Of a DNA stretch of 13,511 bases, positions 1-7,132 are shown one piece after another. Numbering within the stretch: the first letter of the stretch is position 1; every line of letters starts with the position of its first letter. The position numbers and the translations under genes were made by a program. Source of the stretch: JAXGTD01 sp040775095 (GTDB taxonomy: Bacteria > Pseudomonadota > Gammaproteobacteria > Chromatiales > Chromatiaceae); the NCBI GenBank assembly GCA_040775095.1, contig JAXGTD010000117.1, positions 1 through 13,511 of the forward strand, written 5' to 3'. Below the pieces are notes generated by a model. That model saw only the letters and a list, made by a program, of their open reading frames with translations. It was not told where the DNA came from and searched no databases.

Positions 1-785
1 AGATCCGGGGCCTCATCGACAGCGGCATCAAGTTCGCCGACATCTTCGAGGAGGACGTCCCAGGGTGCGTGACCCTGAGCAACCGTGATGCCTCCAGCGA
101 ATGCCTGCTGGTCAAGCCCGGCAAGGCGAAGGCCGCGGCTTTCCTGGAAACCAGTCGCTACGCCGAATACGTTGGCGCGACGGTGGAATTCGAGAAGATG
201 GAAGGCATCACCCTGGACCCGGACAGCAACACGATGTACCTGGCGTTGTCGCGCATCATCAACCAGATGGCGGACGGCATGGGGGACATCAGCGTGCCGT
301 ATAACTACTGCGGTACGGTCTATGCGCTCGACCTCGATGCCAACTACGACGCCTACGCGATGCACGGGCTCGTGCAGGGCATCCCCCGCACGATCCAGCG
401 CGGTGCGATCGTCGACGATCCCTACCCGGCCGATGGTCCCTACGCGGCCAATGAGTGTGACCTGAACGCGATCTCCGAGCCGGACAACATCACCTTCATG
501 CCGGGCTACAACACGCTGATCATTGGTGAGGACACGGGCAAACATCAGAACGACGTGGTCTGGGCCTACAACAGCCAGTCCGAGGAGCTGACCCGGGTGC
601 AGACGACCCCTTACGGCTCGGAGACGACCTCCCCCTACTTCTATCCGAGCTTCAACGGCTTTGCCTACCTCACGTCGGTCATTCAGCATCCGTTTGGCGA
701 GTCCGATGCGGACAAGCTGTTGGAGGAGGGTGAGGCCCGCGGGTACACCGGTTATCTCGGACCGTTCCCACCCATGGACCAGTAA
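1..785 (+). CDS. PhoX/DUF839-family phosphatase, C-terminal part (5' end outside window)
   Basis: The reading frame is open from base 3 and ends at TAA 783-785, giving the last 260 residues of a longer protein. The first GTG at 69 is internal: the sequence before it (a stretch reading FADIFEEDVPG) continues the same domain. The sequence looks like the C-terminal half of the PhoX/DUF839 beta-propeller family: a KMEGITLDPDSNTMYLAL blade, then SEPDNITFMPG and a following LIIGEDTG motif, where acidic residues in this family help bind metal. PhoX enzymes are usually Tat-exported, calcium- and iron-dependent phosphatases that release phosphate from organic esters in the periplasm; the signal peptide would lie outside this window. 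A strong terminator follows 30 bases after the stop, so this is the last gene of its transcript. I am confident of the family, less so of the substrate. Confidence 0.85.
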   Translation, partial: IRGLIDSGIKFADIFEEDVPGCVTLSNRDASSECLLVKPGKAKAAAFLETSRYAEYVGATVEFEKMEGITLDPDSNTMYLALSRIINQMADGMGDISVPYNYCGTVYALDLDANYDAYAMHGLVQGIPRTIQRGAIVDDPYPADGPYAANECDLNAISEPDNITFMPGYNTLIIGEDTGKHQNDVVWAYNSQSEELTRVQTTPYGSETTSPYFYPSFNGFAYLTSVIQHPFGESDADKLLEEGEARGYTGYLGPFPPMDQ

Positions 786-814
786 CCAAGCGACGGACTC
801 TTCTCGTGCCTCGT

Positions 815-843
815 GCGGGCCATGAATGGCCCGCCATTTTTTT
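815..843 (+). terminator. Rho-independent terminator after the PhoX gene
   Basis: A perfect 9-bp inverted repeat (GCGGGCCAT / ATGGCCCGC, 815-834, two bases between the arms, so the top pair or two would open) is followed by CA and a run of seven T (837-843). It lies 30 bases after the phosphatase stop codon and has the full form of an intrinsic terminator on the plus strand. Confidence 0.9.
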
Positions 844-1155
844 GGATGAAGCCTTGGCAGATGAAACAGCGCGGGGGCGCGCCTCGCGAACCGGAGAGGC
901 CGATTCCGATTGGCTCCCTGTTCAGTCCCTCCGGCGACTGAGCATGCCGGGCCATCGGCGGCCCGCACCGCAAACGCTTCAGTCCGCGTTTGCCCGTGGG
1001 AATCATGCTCGAATGCCTATTTGGCGTTGGAGCCGTTTCCGTGGGGCGAGCTCCGGTGTTTGGGTGCGGCCGCCCGATGCTCGCCGCTGTTCTCGCGTTT
1101 TCGGCGCTACCGGGCTACTCTTTCCCCTCGTTTTTTTTACTCCCGATCAAACGCC
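844..1155 (+). other. Intergenic stretch with serial hairpins and a T8 run, upstream of the DHH gene
   Basis: No convincing gene lies in these 312 bases; the plus frame that runs through from 910 lacks any family resemblance before 1156. Three inverted repeats sit almost end to end. At 922-941 there is a 6-bp stem TCAGTC/GACTGA with an 8-base loop. At 945-967 TGC(C)GGGCC pairs with GGCCCGCA, with one bulged base. At 970-993 a perfect 8-bp stem GCAAACGC/GCGTTTGC encloses an 8-base loop. TTCAGTCC occurs twice, at 921-928 and as the third loop at 978-985. Further on GGCGAGC (1045-1051) can pair with GCTCGCC (1079-1085), and CGCCG (1082-1086) can instead pair with CGGCG (1102-1106). T8 lies at 1131-1138. 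It could be a structured leader or small RNA, but short GC stems arise by chance in such DNA. I found no clear sigma-70 promoter. Confidence 0.4.
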
Positions 1156-2109
1156 ATGACCCGATACGATGTCTTCAACGGCGACGCCGATGGCATCTGT
1201 GCGCTGCAGCAACTTCAGCTGGCCGAGCCGACCGACTCGGTGTTGGTCACCGGTGCCAAGCGCGATATCTCGTTGCTGGAGAGGGTCGATGCCGCGGCGG
1301 GTGACGAGGTCACTGTCCTCGATATCTCGCTGGACAAGAATCGCCCCGCGCTGACTCGGCTGCTCGGCCGTGGTGTGCGGGTGCGCTGGTTCGACCACCA
1401 CTTTCCCGGTGAGATCCCAGACCATCGATTGTTCGATGTGCATATCGAGACGGTTTCAGACCGCGGCACCAGTCTGCTGGTGGACGACTACCTGCAGGGC
1501 CGCCAGCGGGCCTGGGCCGTCGTGGGCACATTCGGAGACAATTTCGATACCTCCGCCCGGCGCGCCGCGGAGCCGCTCGCTCTGGCCGCCGAGGCGCTCG
1601 ATCGCCTGCGCGAGCTGGGCATCCTGCTCAACTACAATGGCTATGGGGCCACGGTTGAGGACCTGCACCTGCCCCCCGATCAGTTGTTCCAGCGGTTGCG
1701 TCCCTATGCCGATCCGCTCGCGTTTGTCGCCGACGACCCGACCTTCGAGACCCTGCGCGACGGCTACGCGGAGGACATGGAACGGGCCCGCGCGGTGGCG
1801 CCAGCCCTGCAGAGCGAGCGTCATGCCCTCATCGTCCTCCCGGCGGAGCGCTGGGCGCGCCGGGCCAGCGGGGTCTACGCCAACGAGCTGGCGCAGGACG
1901 CCCCACGGCGTGCCCACGCGATGCTGACAATGCTCCCCGCGGGCGGCTACCTGGTGAGCGTGCGCGCCCCGCTGGCGAGCCCCGACGGCGCCGATGCGCT
2001 CTGTCGCCAGTTCGACACGGGCGGCGGGCGCAAGGCCGCGGCCGGCATCAATCACCTGCCCGAGGATGCCTACGAGCGCTTTGTCGACGCCTTCCGGTCG
2101 GCATTCTGA
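1156..2109 (+). CDS. DHH-family phosphoesterase
   Basis: This encodes 317 residues. The DHH superfamily (RecJ, NrnA/oligoribonuclease and pAp phosphatase relatives) are Mn-dependent enzymes that cleave phosphoester bonds in short nucleic acids or small nucleotides. Visible motifs are NGDADGICA (residues 8-16, motif I acidic residues), VLDIS (54-58), FDHH (79-82, the DHH signature) and GTFGDN (124-129). Near the C-terminus is TGGGRKAAAGI (288-298), the glycine-rich DHHA1-type substrate loop, with Arg where many relatives have His. ATG 1156 is chosen because motif I starts seven residues in; an in-frame TTG at 910 would add 82 residues with no recognisable domain. No strong Shine-Dalgarno precedes the ATG. 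The gene stands alone between a structured leader and a 178-base gap. The exact substrate cannot be read from sequence; a nanoRNase or nucleotide phosphatase is more likely than a RecJ exonuclease given the short length. Confidence 0.85.
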   Translation: MTRYDVFNGDADGICALQQLQLAEPTDSVLVTGAKRDISLLERVDAAAGDEVTVLDISLDKNRPALTRLLGRGVRVRWFDHHFPGEIPDHRLFDVHIETVSDRGTSLLVDDYLQGRQRAWAVVGTFGDNFDTSARRAAEPLALAAEALDRLRELGILLNYNGYGATVEDLHLPPDQLFQRLRPYADPLAFVADDPTFETLRDGYAEDMERARAVAPALQSERHALIVLPAERWARRASGVYANELAQDAPRRAHAMLTMLPAGGYLVSVRAPLASPDGADALCRQFDTGGGRKAAAGINHLPEDAYERFVDAFRSAF

Positions 2110-2274
2110 GGCCGTGCCCGGGTCGATTCCTTGGCGCGGGGCCACGCTGGCGCGACGGCTCGGCGGTGTTGCACTGATGTCGGCAAGAAAAGGGCCCCGA
2201 CGGGCCCGTTGGACCAGATGCGTGGTAACAGGCCTTTGGCTATAGTCCAAGGCTGGAAACCACCACAATGCCCT

Positions 2275-2279
2275 GGAGG
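2275..2279 (+). promoter_or_regulatory. Ribosome binding site of the DJ-1/PfpI gene
   Basis: GGAGG lies 8 bases before ATG 2288, a near-ideal Shine-Dalgarno that fixes this start codon. Confidence 0.8.
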
Positions 2280-2287
2280 CGACGACC

Positions 2288-2875
2288 ATGACGGCGAAGA
2301 ACATCCTGATGTTGGTCGGTGATTTTGTCGAGGACTACGAGGCGATGGTCCCGTTCCAGATCCTGACGACCATCGGGCATCAAGTGCATGCGGTCTGTCC
2401 CGACAAGCGTGCGGGCGAGCGGGTCCGCACCGCGATCCACGACTTCGAGGGTGACCAGACCTACAGCGAGAAACCGGGACACCTGTTCGCGCTGAACGCC
2501 GATTTCGACGCCATCGATGTCGACGCCTACGATGCCCTGGTCATCCCCGGAGGGCGTTCGCCGGAGTACCTTCGACTCAATCCGCGGGTCATCGAGATGG
2601 TGCGGCACTTCTCGGAGCAGGCCAAGCCCATCGCCTCGATCTGCCACGGCCAGCAGATCCTGGTCGCGGCCGGCGTGCTGCAGGGCATGACCTGCACCGC
2701 CTATCCGGCGCTTCAGCCCGATATCGAAATGGCCGGCGGCACCTGGCACGAGGTGGCCGAGACCTTCGCCAATGCCCATACCCACGGGATGCTGGTAACG
2801 GCCCCGGCATGGCCGGCGCATCCGGAGTGGATGCGTCAGTTCCTCGAGGTGCTCGGGAGTCGAATCGAGCCCTGA
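2288..2875 (+). CDS. DJ-1/PfpI-family protein (class I glutamine amidotransferase-like)
   Basis: The product is 195 residues, the usual size for a single-domain DJ-1/PfpI protein. The nucleophile elbow is ASICHGQQ (residues 116-123) with Cys119 and adjacent His120. The acidic partner is Glu15 in FVEDYEAM, aligning with the catalytic Glu of PfpI. LVIPGGRSPEYLR (84-96) forms the loop before the elbow, and LVTAPAWPAHPEW (169-181) is the typical C-terminal strand and loop. Members act as cysteine peptidases, glyoxalase III or deglycase-type enzymes, or redox sensors; which of these applies cannot be decided here. An excellent GGAGG precedes the start. The gene stands alone with 178 bases upstream and 186 downstream. 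The downstream neighbours (a glutathione-turnover-type and an OsmC protein) fit a thiol or electrophile stress theme, but that is inference. No signal peptide is present, so it is cytoplasmic. Confidence 0.9.
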   Translation: MTAKNILMLVGDFVEDYEAMVPFQILTTIGHQVHAVCPDKRAGERVRTAIHDFEGDQTYSEKPGHLFALNADFDAIDVDAYDALVIPGGRSPEYLRLNPRVIEMVRHFSEQAKPIASICHGQQILVAAGVLQGMTCTAYPALQPDIEMAGGTWHEVAETFANAHTHGMLVTAPAWPAHPEWMRQFLEVLGSRIEP

Positions 2876-3061
2876 GCGCCGGCACGGTTGATTCGGATCG
2901 CCGCGGCCGGGGTGCTGGACCGAGAAACGGCAGTTGATCGCGATGGACGTGGCACAAGCTGCTGTTTCGATTTCGCCAACGTGGTCGCCGCCGGCGCGCC
3001 TCATGGGTGGAGGGCGGCACGCGCGCCGGGGGCCATCCAACTGCCATCTCTAGGTTGAAAC

Positions 3062-3520
3062 GTGGAGCATCGCATCTTCGTCTATGGCACGCTGCTGCGT
3101 GGCGAGGTCAATCACCGGCTGCTCCATGGCGCCGAGCTCCTGGGAGCGCACCGCACCGCGCCCTGTTTCACGATGTTTCTGGTCGGCGCCTACCCAGGCC
3201 TCGCGCTGGGTGGGGAGACCGCGATCCGTGGCGAGGTCTACCGCGTCAGCGAGGCCGGGCGGATGAGGCTGGACCGGCTCGAGGACTACCCGCGCCTGTA
3301 CGACCGTGTGCTGATCCCGACCCCCTACGGCCGGGCCTGGGTGTATCTGTATCGGGGTCCGAAAGCGGACCGTGCGCTGATCGGGTCGGGCGATTGGCGG
3401 GAGATATCGTGTCATGCCGCGGCGGTCCGCACGGGCGCATTGCGCAACCGGCGCGACCCCAAGAACCCCCGCCATCGCGACCGGCGCGATGCGAGAGGGG
3501 CCGCGCGAGCCGCGAAATGA
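3062..3520 (+). CDS. Gamma-glutamylcyclotransferase-like (AIG2/GGCT fold) protein
   Basis: The reading frame starts at GTG 3062 and gives 152 residues. It opens with HRIFVYGTLLRG, where YGTL (8-11) is the hallmark substrate-binding loop of the GGCT/AIG2-like fold. LDRLEDYPRLYDR (70-82) contains the candidate catalytic Glu74, and the strand VYLYRG (94-99) closes the fold. Family members convert gamma-glutamyl amino acids or glutathione-derived peptides to 5-oxoproline plus the free amino acid, or resolve gamma-glutamylamine; bacterial ones are mostly uncharacterised. The first residues of the fold lie directly after the GTG, which supports this start although the Shine-Dalgarno is weak. The domain ends near residue 115; the last 35 or so residues are a very basic, low-complexity tail (many Arg, little predicted structure) that is not typical of the family. 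It could be an extended C-terminus caused by loss of an earlier stop. Confidence 0.82.
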   Translation: MEHRIFVYGTLLRGEVNHRLLHGAELLGAHRTAPCFTMFLVGAYPGLALGGETAIRGEVYRVSEAGRMRLDRLEDYPRLYDRVLIPTPYGRAWVYLYRGPKADRALIGSGDWREISCHAAAVRTGALRNRRDPKNPRHRDRRDARGAARAAK

Positions 3521-3745
3521 CGCCCTGCCCGGACGGCATCGGATCGGCGTCCCCTTCCGGATCGCCCTGGTCGGATCGCGGCGGAGGTCCGGGCATGGAA
3601 GGGCCGAGTCAGCGTGTCCCAAGAGCCACCCCGAAACGCCGTTGCGTTGTCTCGACCAGGCCCACGACAACGTGCGGACGGGTCCGGCAACGGCATCCGG
3701 GACCGCTTCCACGCAACGCCCGTCGTCGACGCACGACGGTCGATT

Positions 3746-3750
3746 GGAGA
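3746..3750 (+). promoter_or_regulatory. Ribosome binding site of the OsmC-family gene
   Basis: GGAGA lies 6 bases before ATG 3757 and selects that codon. An upstream in-frame extension would begin in the unrelated basic coding tail region and has no family match. Confidence 0.7.
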
Positions 3751-3756
3751 GCCAGT

Positions 3757-4218
3757 ATGTCCGAAGAAGGCCGTTTCACGATTCACCTGGAGCAGGGCGA
3801 GGACTACCAGATCAGCGTCCGTTTCGACTGGAAAAAGGCCGCCGCCCTATTGATGGACGAGCCGCCGCCGCTTGGCGGCAGCGCGGGTCCCAACGCGGCC
3901 CGGCTGCTGGCGGCCGCCGCGGCCAACTGCCTGTCCGCCAGCCTGCTCTACTGCCTGGCCAAGGAAGACCCGCCGGCCAACAGCCTCCGGACCGAGGCGA
4001 GCTGTATCATGATCCGAAACGAAAAGAAGCGGCTGCGCATTGGCGGCATGGAGGTCAAGCTGATTGCCACTGATGCGCTGGTCGACTCCAAGCGTTTCGC
4101 CCGCTGCAAGGACCTCTTCGAGGACTTCTGCGTGGTCTCCGCCAGTATTCGCGAGGGCATCCCGATCGCGGTTTCGGTCGTGGACGAGGCCGGCAATGTG
4201 CTGCACCGCTCCGATTGA
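3757..4218 (+). CDS. OsmC-family protein (peroxiredoxin-like)
   Basis: This encodes 153 residues, a normal length for a single OsmC domain. The two redox cysteines are visible: Cys58 in AAAAANCLSASLLYCLAK on the central helix, and Cys125 in FEDFCVVSASIREGIPI, the usual second-cysteine motif followed by a short C-terminal strand (IAVSVVDEAG). OsmC/Ohr proteins use such a Cys pair to reduce organic hydroperoxides as dimers in the cytoplasm; this subgroup, with a conserved N-A-x-x-L-L-A-A-A-A-x-N-C helix, is a generic OsmC protein rather than clearly Ohr. The start at ATG 3757 has a good Shine-Dalgarno. It lies 236 bases after the GGCT-like gene and 135 bases before the SLOG gene, so it is probably transcribed alone or by read-through. 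Peroxidase function is inferred from the family. Confidence 0.88.
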   Translation: MSEEGRFTIHLEQGEDYQISVRFDWKKAAALLMDEPPPLGGSAGPNAARLLAAAAANCLSASLLYCLAKEDPPANSLRTEASCIMIRNEKKRLRIGGMEVKLIATDALVDSKRFARCKDLFEDFCVVSASIREGIPIAVSVVDEAGNVLHRSD

Positions 4219-4353
4219 CGGGCGACCCTGCCCGGCGCCGTCCGCCCGGCCAGTATCGCCAGCCGCGCGCGACCTCCCCGGGCCCTGCGCTGCCATCCGG
4301 GGCGCCCGGTTGATGACTGCGCGCTCTCGCGGCGAAGGTGTCCAGATCCGACC

Positions 4354-5142
4354 ATGCCACTGACGCCCATCCCGCCCGCTCGTCCCGACCGCTCGCCGGA
4401 GCCTGGCCCGCCGCGGATCTCCGCCTTCCGCCTGGCGAGGCCGAACCCGGCCCCCACGGTGGTGGTGCGGCGCGCGGTCGACCTGCCCGCGGCGTTGGAA
4501 TCGCTGGGGCTCTTACCCCCGCGGCCGGTGTTGGTCTCGGTGGGTGGGGCCTCCGGGCTGGAACCGGCCGTTGGCGATCGCCTGCTCGCGCTGTTTCGCG
4601 ACAGGCTGGCACCCCTGTTGGATCGCCTCGGGGCCGCGGTGGTCGATGGCGGCACCGACGCGGGTATCATGGCGCTGATGGGCCGCGCCCGGCGTGAGGC
4701 GGGGGCCGGTTTTCCCCTGATTGGTGTGGCCGCCCTCGGCACCATCCGGCTGCCGGGTGAGGCCGTCGCGACCGGCGTCGCGCTCGACCCGGGACATAGC
4801 CATTTCGCGCTGGTGCCGGGGCAGAGCTGGGGCGACGAGGTCCCGTGGATCGGCGCGGTGGCCGCTGCGCTGGCCCATGGTGCCGGCACGCTCACCCTGG
4901 TGTCGGGCGGCGGCCGGATCACGCGGCTGGATGTTGCGGCCAGCCTCGCGTCGCGACGACCGACCCTCTTGTTGCGCGGCAGCGGCGGCATCGCGGACGA
5001 GCTGGCCGCGGCTGTCGTGGCGGCGCCGCTCGAGGCACTGACCCTGGCGCGGGGCGCCGAGCGCATCGGTCGACGGGTCGAGACGCTGCTACGTGCCCGG
5101 GCCGGGCATGCCGCGCCGGTCCGGTCGGCAACCGGCGGTTGA
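4354..5142 (+). CDS. TRPM-type SLOG (LSDAT_prok) domain protein
   Basis: The product has 262 residues. After a proline-rich, probably disordered first 35 residues comes a single Rossmann-like SLOG domain of the LSDAT type, first noted in TRPM channels and in bacteria. Motifs in order: VLVSVGGASGLE (59-70, first nucleotide-binding loop), AVVDGGTDAGIMALMG (95-110, the family's most diagnostic block), LIGVAALGT (122-130), DPGHSHFALVPG (145-156), WGDE (159-162), LVSGGG (182-187) and RGSGGIADEL (208-217). SLOG domains bind or process nucleotide-derived ligands; in TRPM2 the homologous domain binds ADP-ribose. No membrane segment or effector domain is fused, so this is a cytoplasmic ligand-sensing or enzymatic subunit. 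The next gene starts 21 bases later and encodes a RyR-domain protein, so the two form an operon and probably act together. The Shine-Dalgarno is weak. Family assignment is strong; the ligand and biochemical output are unknown. Confidence 0.85.
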   Translation: MPLTPIPPARPDRSPEPGPPRISAFRLARPNPAPTVVVRRAVDLPAALESLGLLPPRPVLVSVGGASGLEPAVGDRLLALFRDRLAPLLDRLGAAVVDGGTDAGIMALMGRARREAGAGFPLIGVAALGTIRLPGEAVATGVALDPGHSHFALVPGQSWGDEVPWIGAVAAALAHGAGTLTLVSGGGRITRLDVAASLASRRPTLLLRGSGGIADELAAAVVAAPLEALTLARGAERIGRRVETLLRARAGHAAPVRSATGG

Positions 5143-5163
5143 GCCGGGACGAACGCGCGGCCG

Positions 5164-6912
5164 ATGTTCAATCGCCAAAGACTCATCCTGTGCGGTACGG
5201 GTGCGCTGACCCAAGAGCTTGGCCTGTATTTTCGCCAGGCGGGGCGGGCGTTTCACGCGGCAGGCCGGATCGCGGACTGCCCGGGCCCTGTGCGACGCGC
5301 GCATACGCTGGTCCTGCCGGGCATCGAGGCGACGCCGGGGGTGTTCGACCAGCTGGTGGAGATCTGTCGCCGGCGCCCGCGCCGGCGGCCGCCGCTGCGG
5401 GTGATTCTCGTCGATGAGGGGGGGGACGCCGGAGACGAGCCGGCCCTGCCCGCTGATGCGCGCCTGTTGGTGGAGCGATTCGGTATCGAGCGCAACGCCG
5501 CACGTGTGCTGCTCACCCGCTGGCCGCTGCACCTTGGCGCCGACCCGCTGTTTGGACAGGTCATCCATGTGCTGGTCGCGGGCGACGCACCGCCGGCCGA
5601 TACGCTGCGGTTGCAGGCACTGCGCGTTGCCCATTACAGCGACAGGCCGTCGGTGCTGACCTCGCTCGCGGCGGACCCGGACGCGTGCCGTCGGCTCTTC
5701 GAGACCGCCTATCCGCAGGCGGGCCGCTTCAGTCGCCTGCGTTTCCGCCACATCGATGACCCCGGGCTCGATGGGATCCCCCCCGTGACGGCCGCGTTCG
5801 TGTCGACCGATCCGCCGGAGGCCGGGCTCGAGCTCGCACGCCAGCTGTGCCGCCGCCTCGCCGACGAACAACGCGTCTCGCCGCCGGTGCTGCTGGAGGT
5901 CGGGCGCGCCGAGCCGGTCGGCGGCGTGGGCGACTGGGACGGCCAGCTGATCCCCTTCTCCCACCGGCGGCTCGTGCTCTGCCCCGAGGTCTTGCTGGAC
6001 GGGCGCGGCGACGAGTTGGCACGTGTCATCCATGGACATTATCGCGACACCACCGCGGCGCAGGGGCGCGACCCCGCCGTCGAACCCGCTGGTCGGTCCT
6101 GGGCGGGGCTGTCGAGCTCCTATCGTGATGCGAACCGCCACCAGGCCGATCATCTGTGGGCCAAGCTCGCGATCACCGACTGCCTGGCGGTACCCGAGGA
6201 TCTGGTCGAGTCCTTCGCGTTCGCGCCAGTGGAGGTGGAGCGCCTTGCGATGATCGAACATGGGCGCTGGGCCGCGGACCGCTATCTCGACGGCTGGACC
6301 TATGCCCCGGAGCGCGACAACGCGCGCAAGCACCACCCGCAGCTCATCCCCTACGCGGCGCTCAGCGGACCGATGAAGGACCTGGATCGCTTCGCCGTGC
6401 GTCTTGCGCCCCGGCTGCTGGCGCGCTCCGGGCTCGGGCTGGTGCGTATGCTGATCGTCGCCGTCGAGGAGAGCGCGGGTGACAACAGCGGCCCCGGGGG
6501 GCAGCGAGCGGTTGTCGACGGCGTGCTGCGAAGGTTGGCGCAGCGCCACCCCGACCGCGGCCTGGTCATTGCCTCGACCCTCGCCGACCCTGCATCCCGC
6601 TTGGTCGCACGGCGTGCCCTCGATGGTTTCGCCGCCAGCCTGTTCGTCCTCTGTCCCCGGCCGATCTCCGAGACCCTCGCCGCGCAACCGCACGCCGCGG
6701 CCCGCGCCGAGCTGCTCGCGCTGCTCGCGCGTGCACGGCGGCGTATCGCGTTACCCGGGGCCGGCGAGCACGAGCGCTGGCTGGCCCAGCGCGCCGAGAT
6801 CCTGCTGGGGTTCGGCGCGTGGGCCTCGTCCCCCGGCGATGCGCCCGTGCCGATCCCAAAGCGCGTCTGGATCGACCCGACGCGGGGCGTCGATTGGTCG
6901 TTCGAATACTGA
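5164..6912 (+). CDS. TrkA-N-like / RyR-domain protein with C-terminal SLOG-like region
   Basis: The product has 582 residues in three parts. Residues 5-140 look like a TrkA-N/NAD-binding Rossmann domain: LILCGTGALTQEL (7-19) carries a glycine-rich loop, and LVLPGIEATPGVFDQL and LRVILVDEG follow as strand-loop units. A middle linker leads to helices at about 312-342 (WAGLSSSYRDANRHQADHL), which often precede bacterial RyR domains. The RyR domain is at 361-410: IEHGRWAADRYLDGWTY, then a His-rich HHPQLIPY with a GPMKDLDR end. It matches the repeat that binds ligands in eukaryotic ryanodine receptors. Residues 428-550 resemble a SLOG/LOG fold: ASTLADPASRLVARRAL is equivalent to the usual SxLAxGxDRLVA block but with the G and D replaced, then AARAELLALLARA and ERWLAQRAEILLG. 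It has no transmembrane segment, so it is not a channel. It is the second gene of a pair with the LSDAT protein. RyR is firm; the outer domains are moderate. Confidence 0.8.
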   Translation: MFNRQRLILCGTGALTQELGLYFRQAGRAFHAAGRIADCPGPVRRAHTLVLPGIEATPGVFDQLVEICRRRPRRRPPLRVILVDEGGDAGDEPALPADARLLVERFGIERNAARVLLTRWPLHLGADPLFGQVIHVLVAGDAPPADTLRLQALRVAHYSDRPSVLTSLAADPDACRRLFETAYPQAGRFSRLRFRHIDDPGLDGIPPVTAAFVSTDPPEAGLELARQLCRRLADEQRVSPPVLLEVGRAEPVGGVGDWDGQLIPFSHRRLVLCPEVLLDGRGDELARVIHGHYRDTTAAQGRDPAVEPAGRSWAGLSSSYRDANRHQADHLWAKLAITDCLAVPEDLVESFAFAPVEVERLAMIEHGRWAADRYLDGWTYAPERDNARKHHPQLIPYAALSGPMKDLDRFAVRLAPRLLARSGLGLVRMLIVAVEESAGDNSGPGGQRAVVDGVLRRLAQRHPDRGLVIASTLADPASRLVARRALDGFAASLFVLCPRPISETLAAQPHAAARAELLALLARARRRIALPGAGEHERWLAQRAEILLGFGAWASSPGDAPVPIPKRVWIDPTRGVDWSFEY

Positions 6913-7038
6913 GCCATGTCGGCTTGCGACTCGGCCCGACGGCCGGCTCGGCGTGCGCGCGAAGCGCCCCGGTCTGGCACAGGGACGCACCGCAACGGGG
7001 CGCGCCGAGGCCGTCCGCAACCTTGGCCGGAACCCGGC

Positions 7039-7066
7039 TTGACTTGCGCCGGTGACCTCGTAGGAT
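7039..7066 (+). promoter_or_regulatory. Sigma-70-like promoter upstream of the ParA-like ATPase
   Basis: TTGACT (7039-7044) and TAGGAT (7061-7066) are separated by 16 bases, matching 5 and 4 of 6 consensus positions. It lies about 67 bases before ATG 7133 inside the 220-base gap after the RyR gene, suggesting the ATPase can be expressed independently of the SLOG-RyR pair. Prediction only. Confidence 0.5.
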
Positions 7067-7132
7067 GCCCCATTCTTCAGGGTCCGTTGCGACCATATCG
7101 GCGTTTCGATCGACATCCAAAGGGGCATCCCA

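Noticed and set aside
910..1155. In-frame 5' extension of the DHH gene from TTG 910
   Set aside because: The 82 added residues show no family motif, pass through the hairpin region, and the DHH motif I sits at the normal distance from ATG 1156.
2192..2207. GGGCCC-CGAC-GGGCCC hairpin after the DHH gene as a terminator
   Set aside because: No T-run follows on the plus strand. The A-run before it would only serve a minus-strand transcript, and no minus-strand gene ends there.
2209..2246. TTGGAC and TATAGT as a promoter for the DJ-1/PfpI gene
   Set aside because: The spacing is 26 bases, far from the 16-18 needed, and no better -35 precedes TATAGT (2241-2246), so at most an isolated -10 is present.
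5089..6693. Long minus-strand open frame of 534 codons opposite the RyR gene
   Set aside because: It is a typical shadow in GC-rich DNA: no recognisable domain, and the plus strand carries clear RyR and Rossmann motifs.
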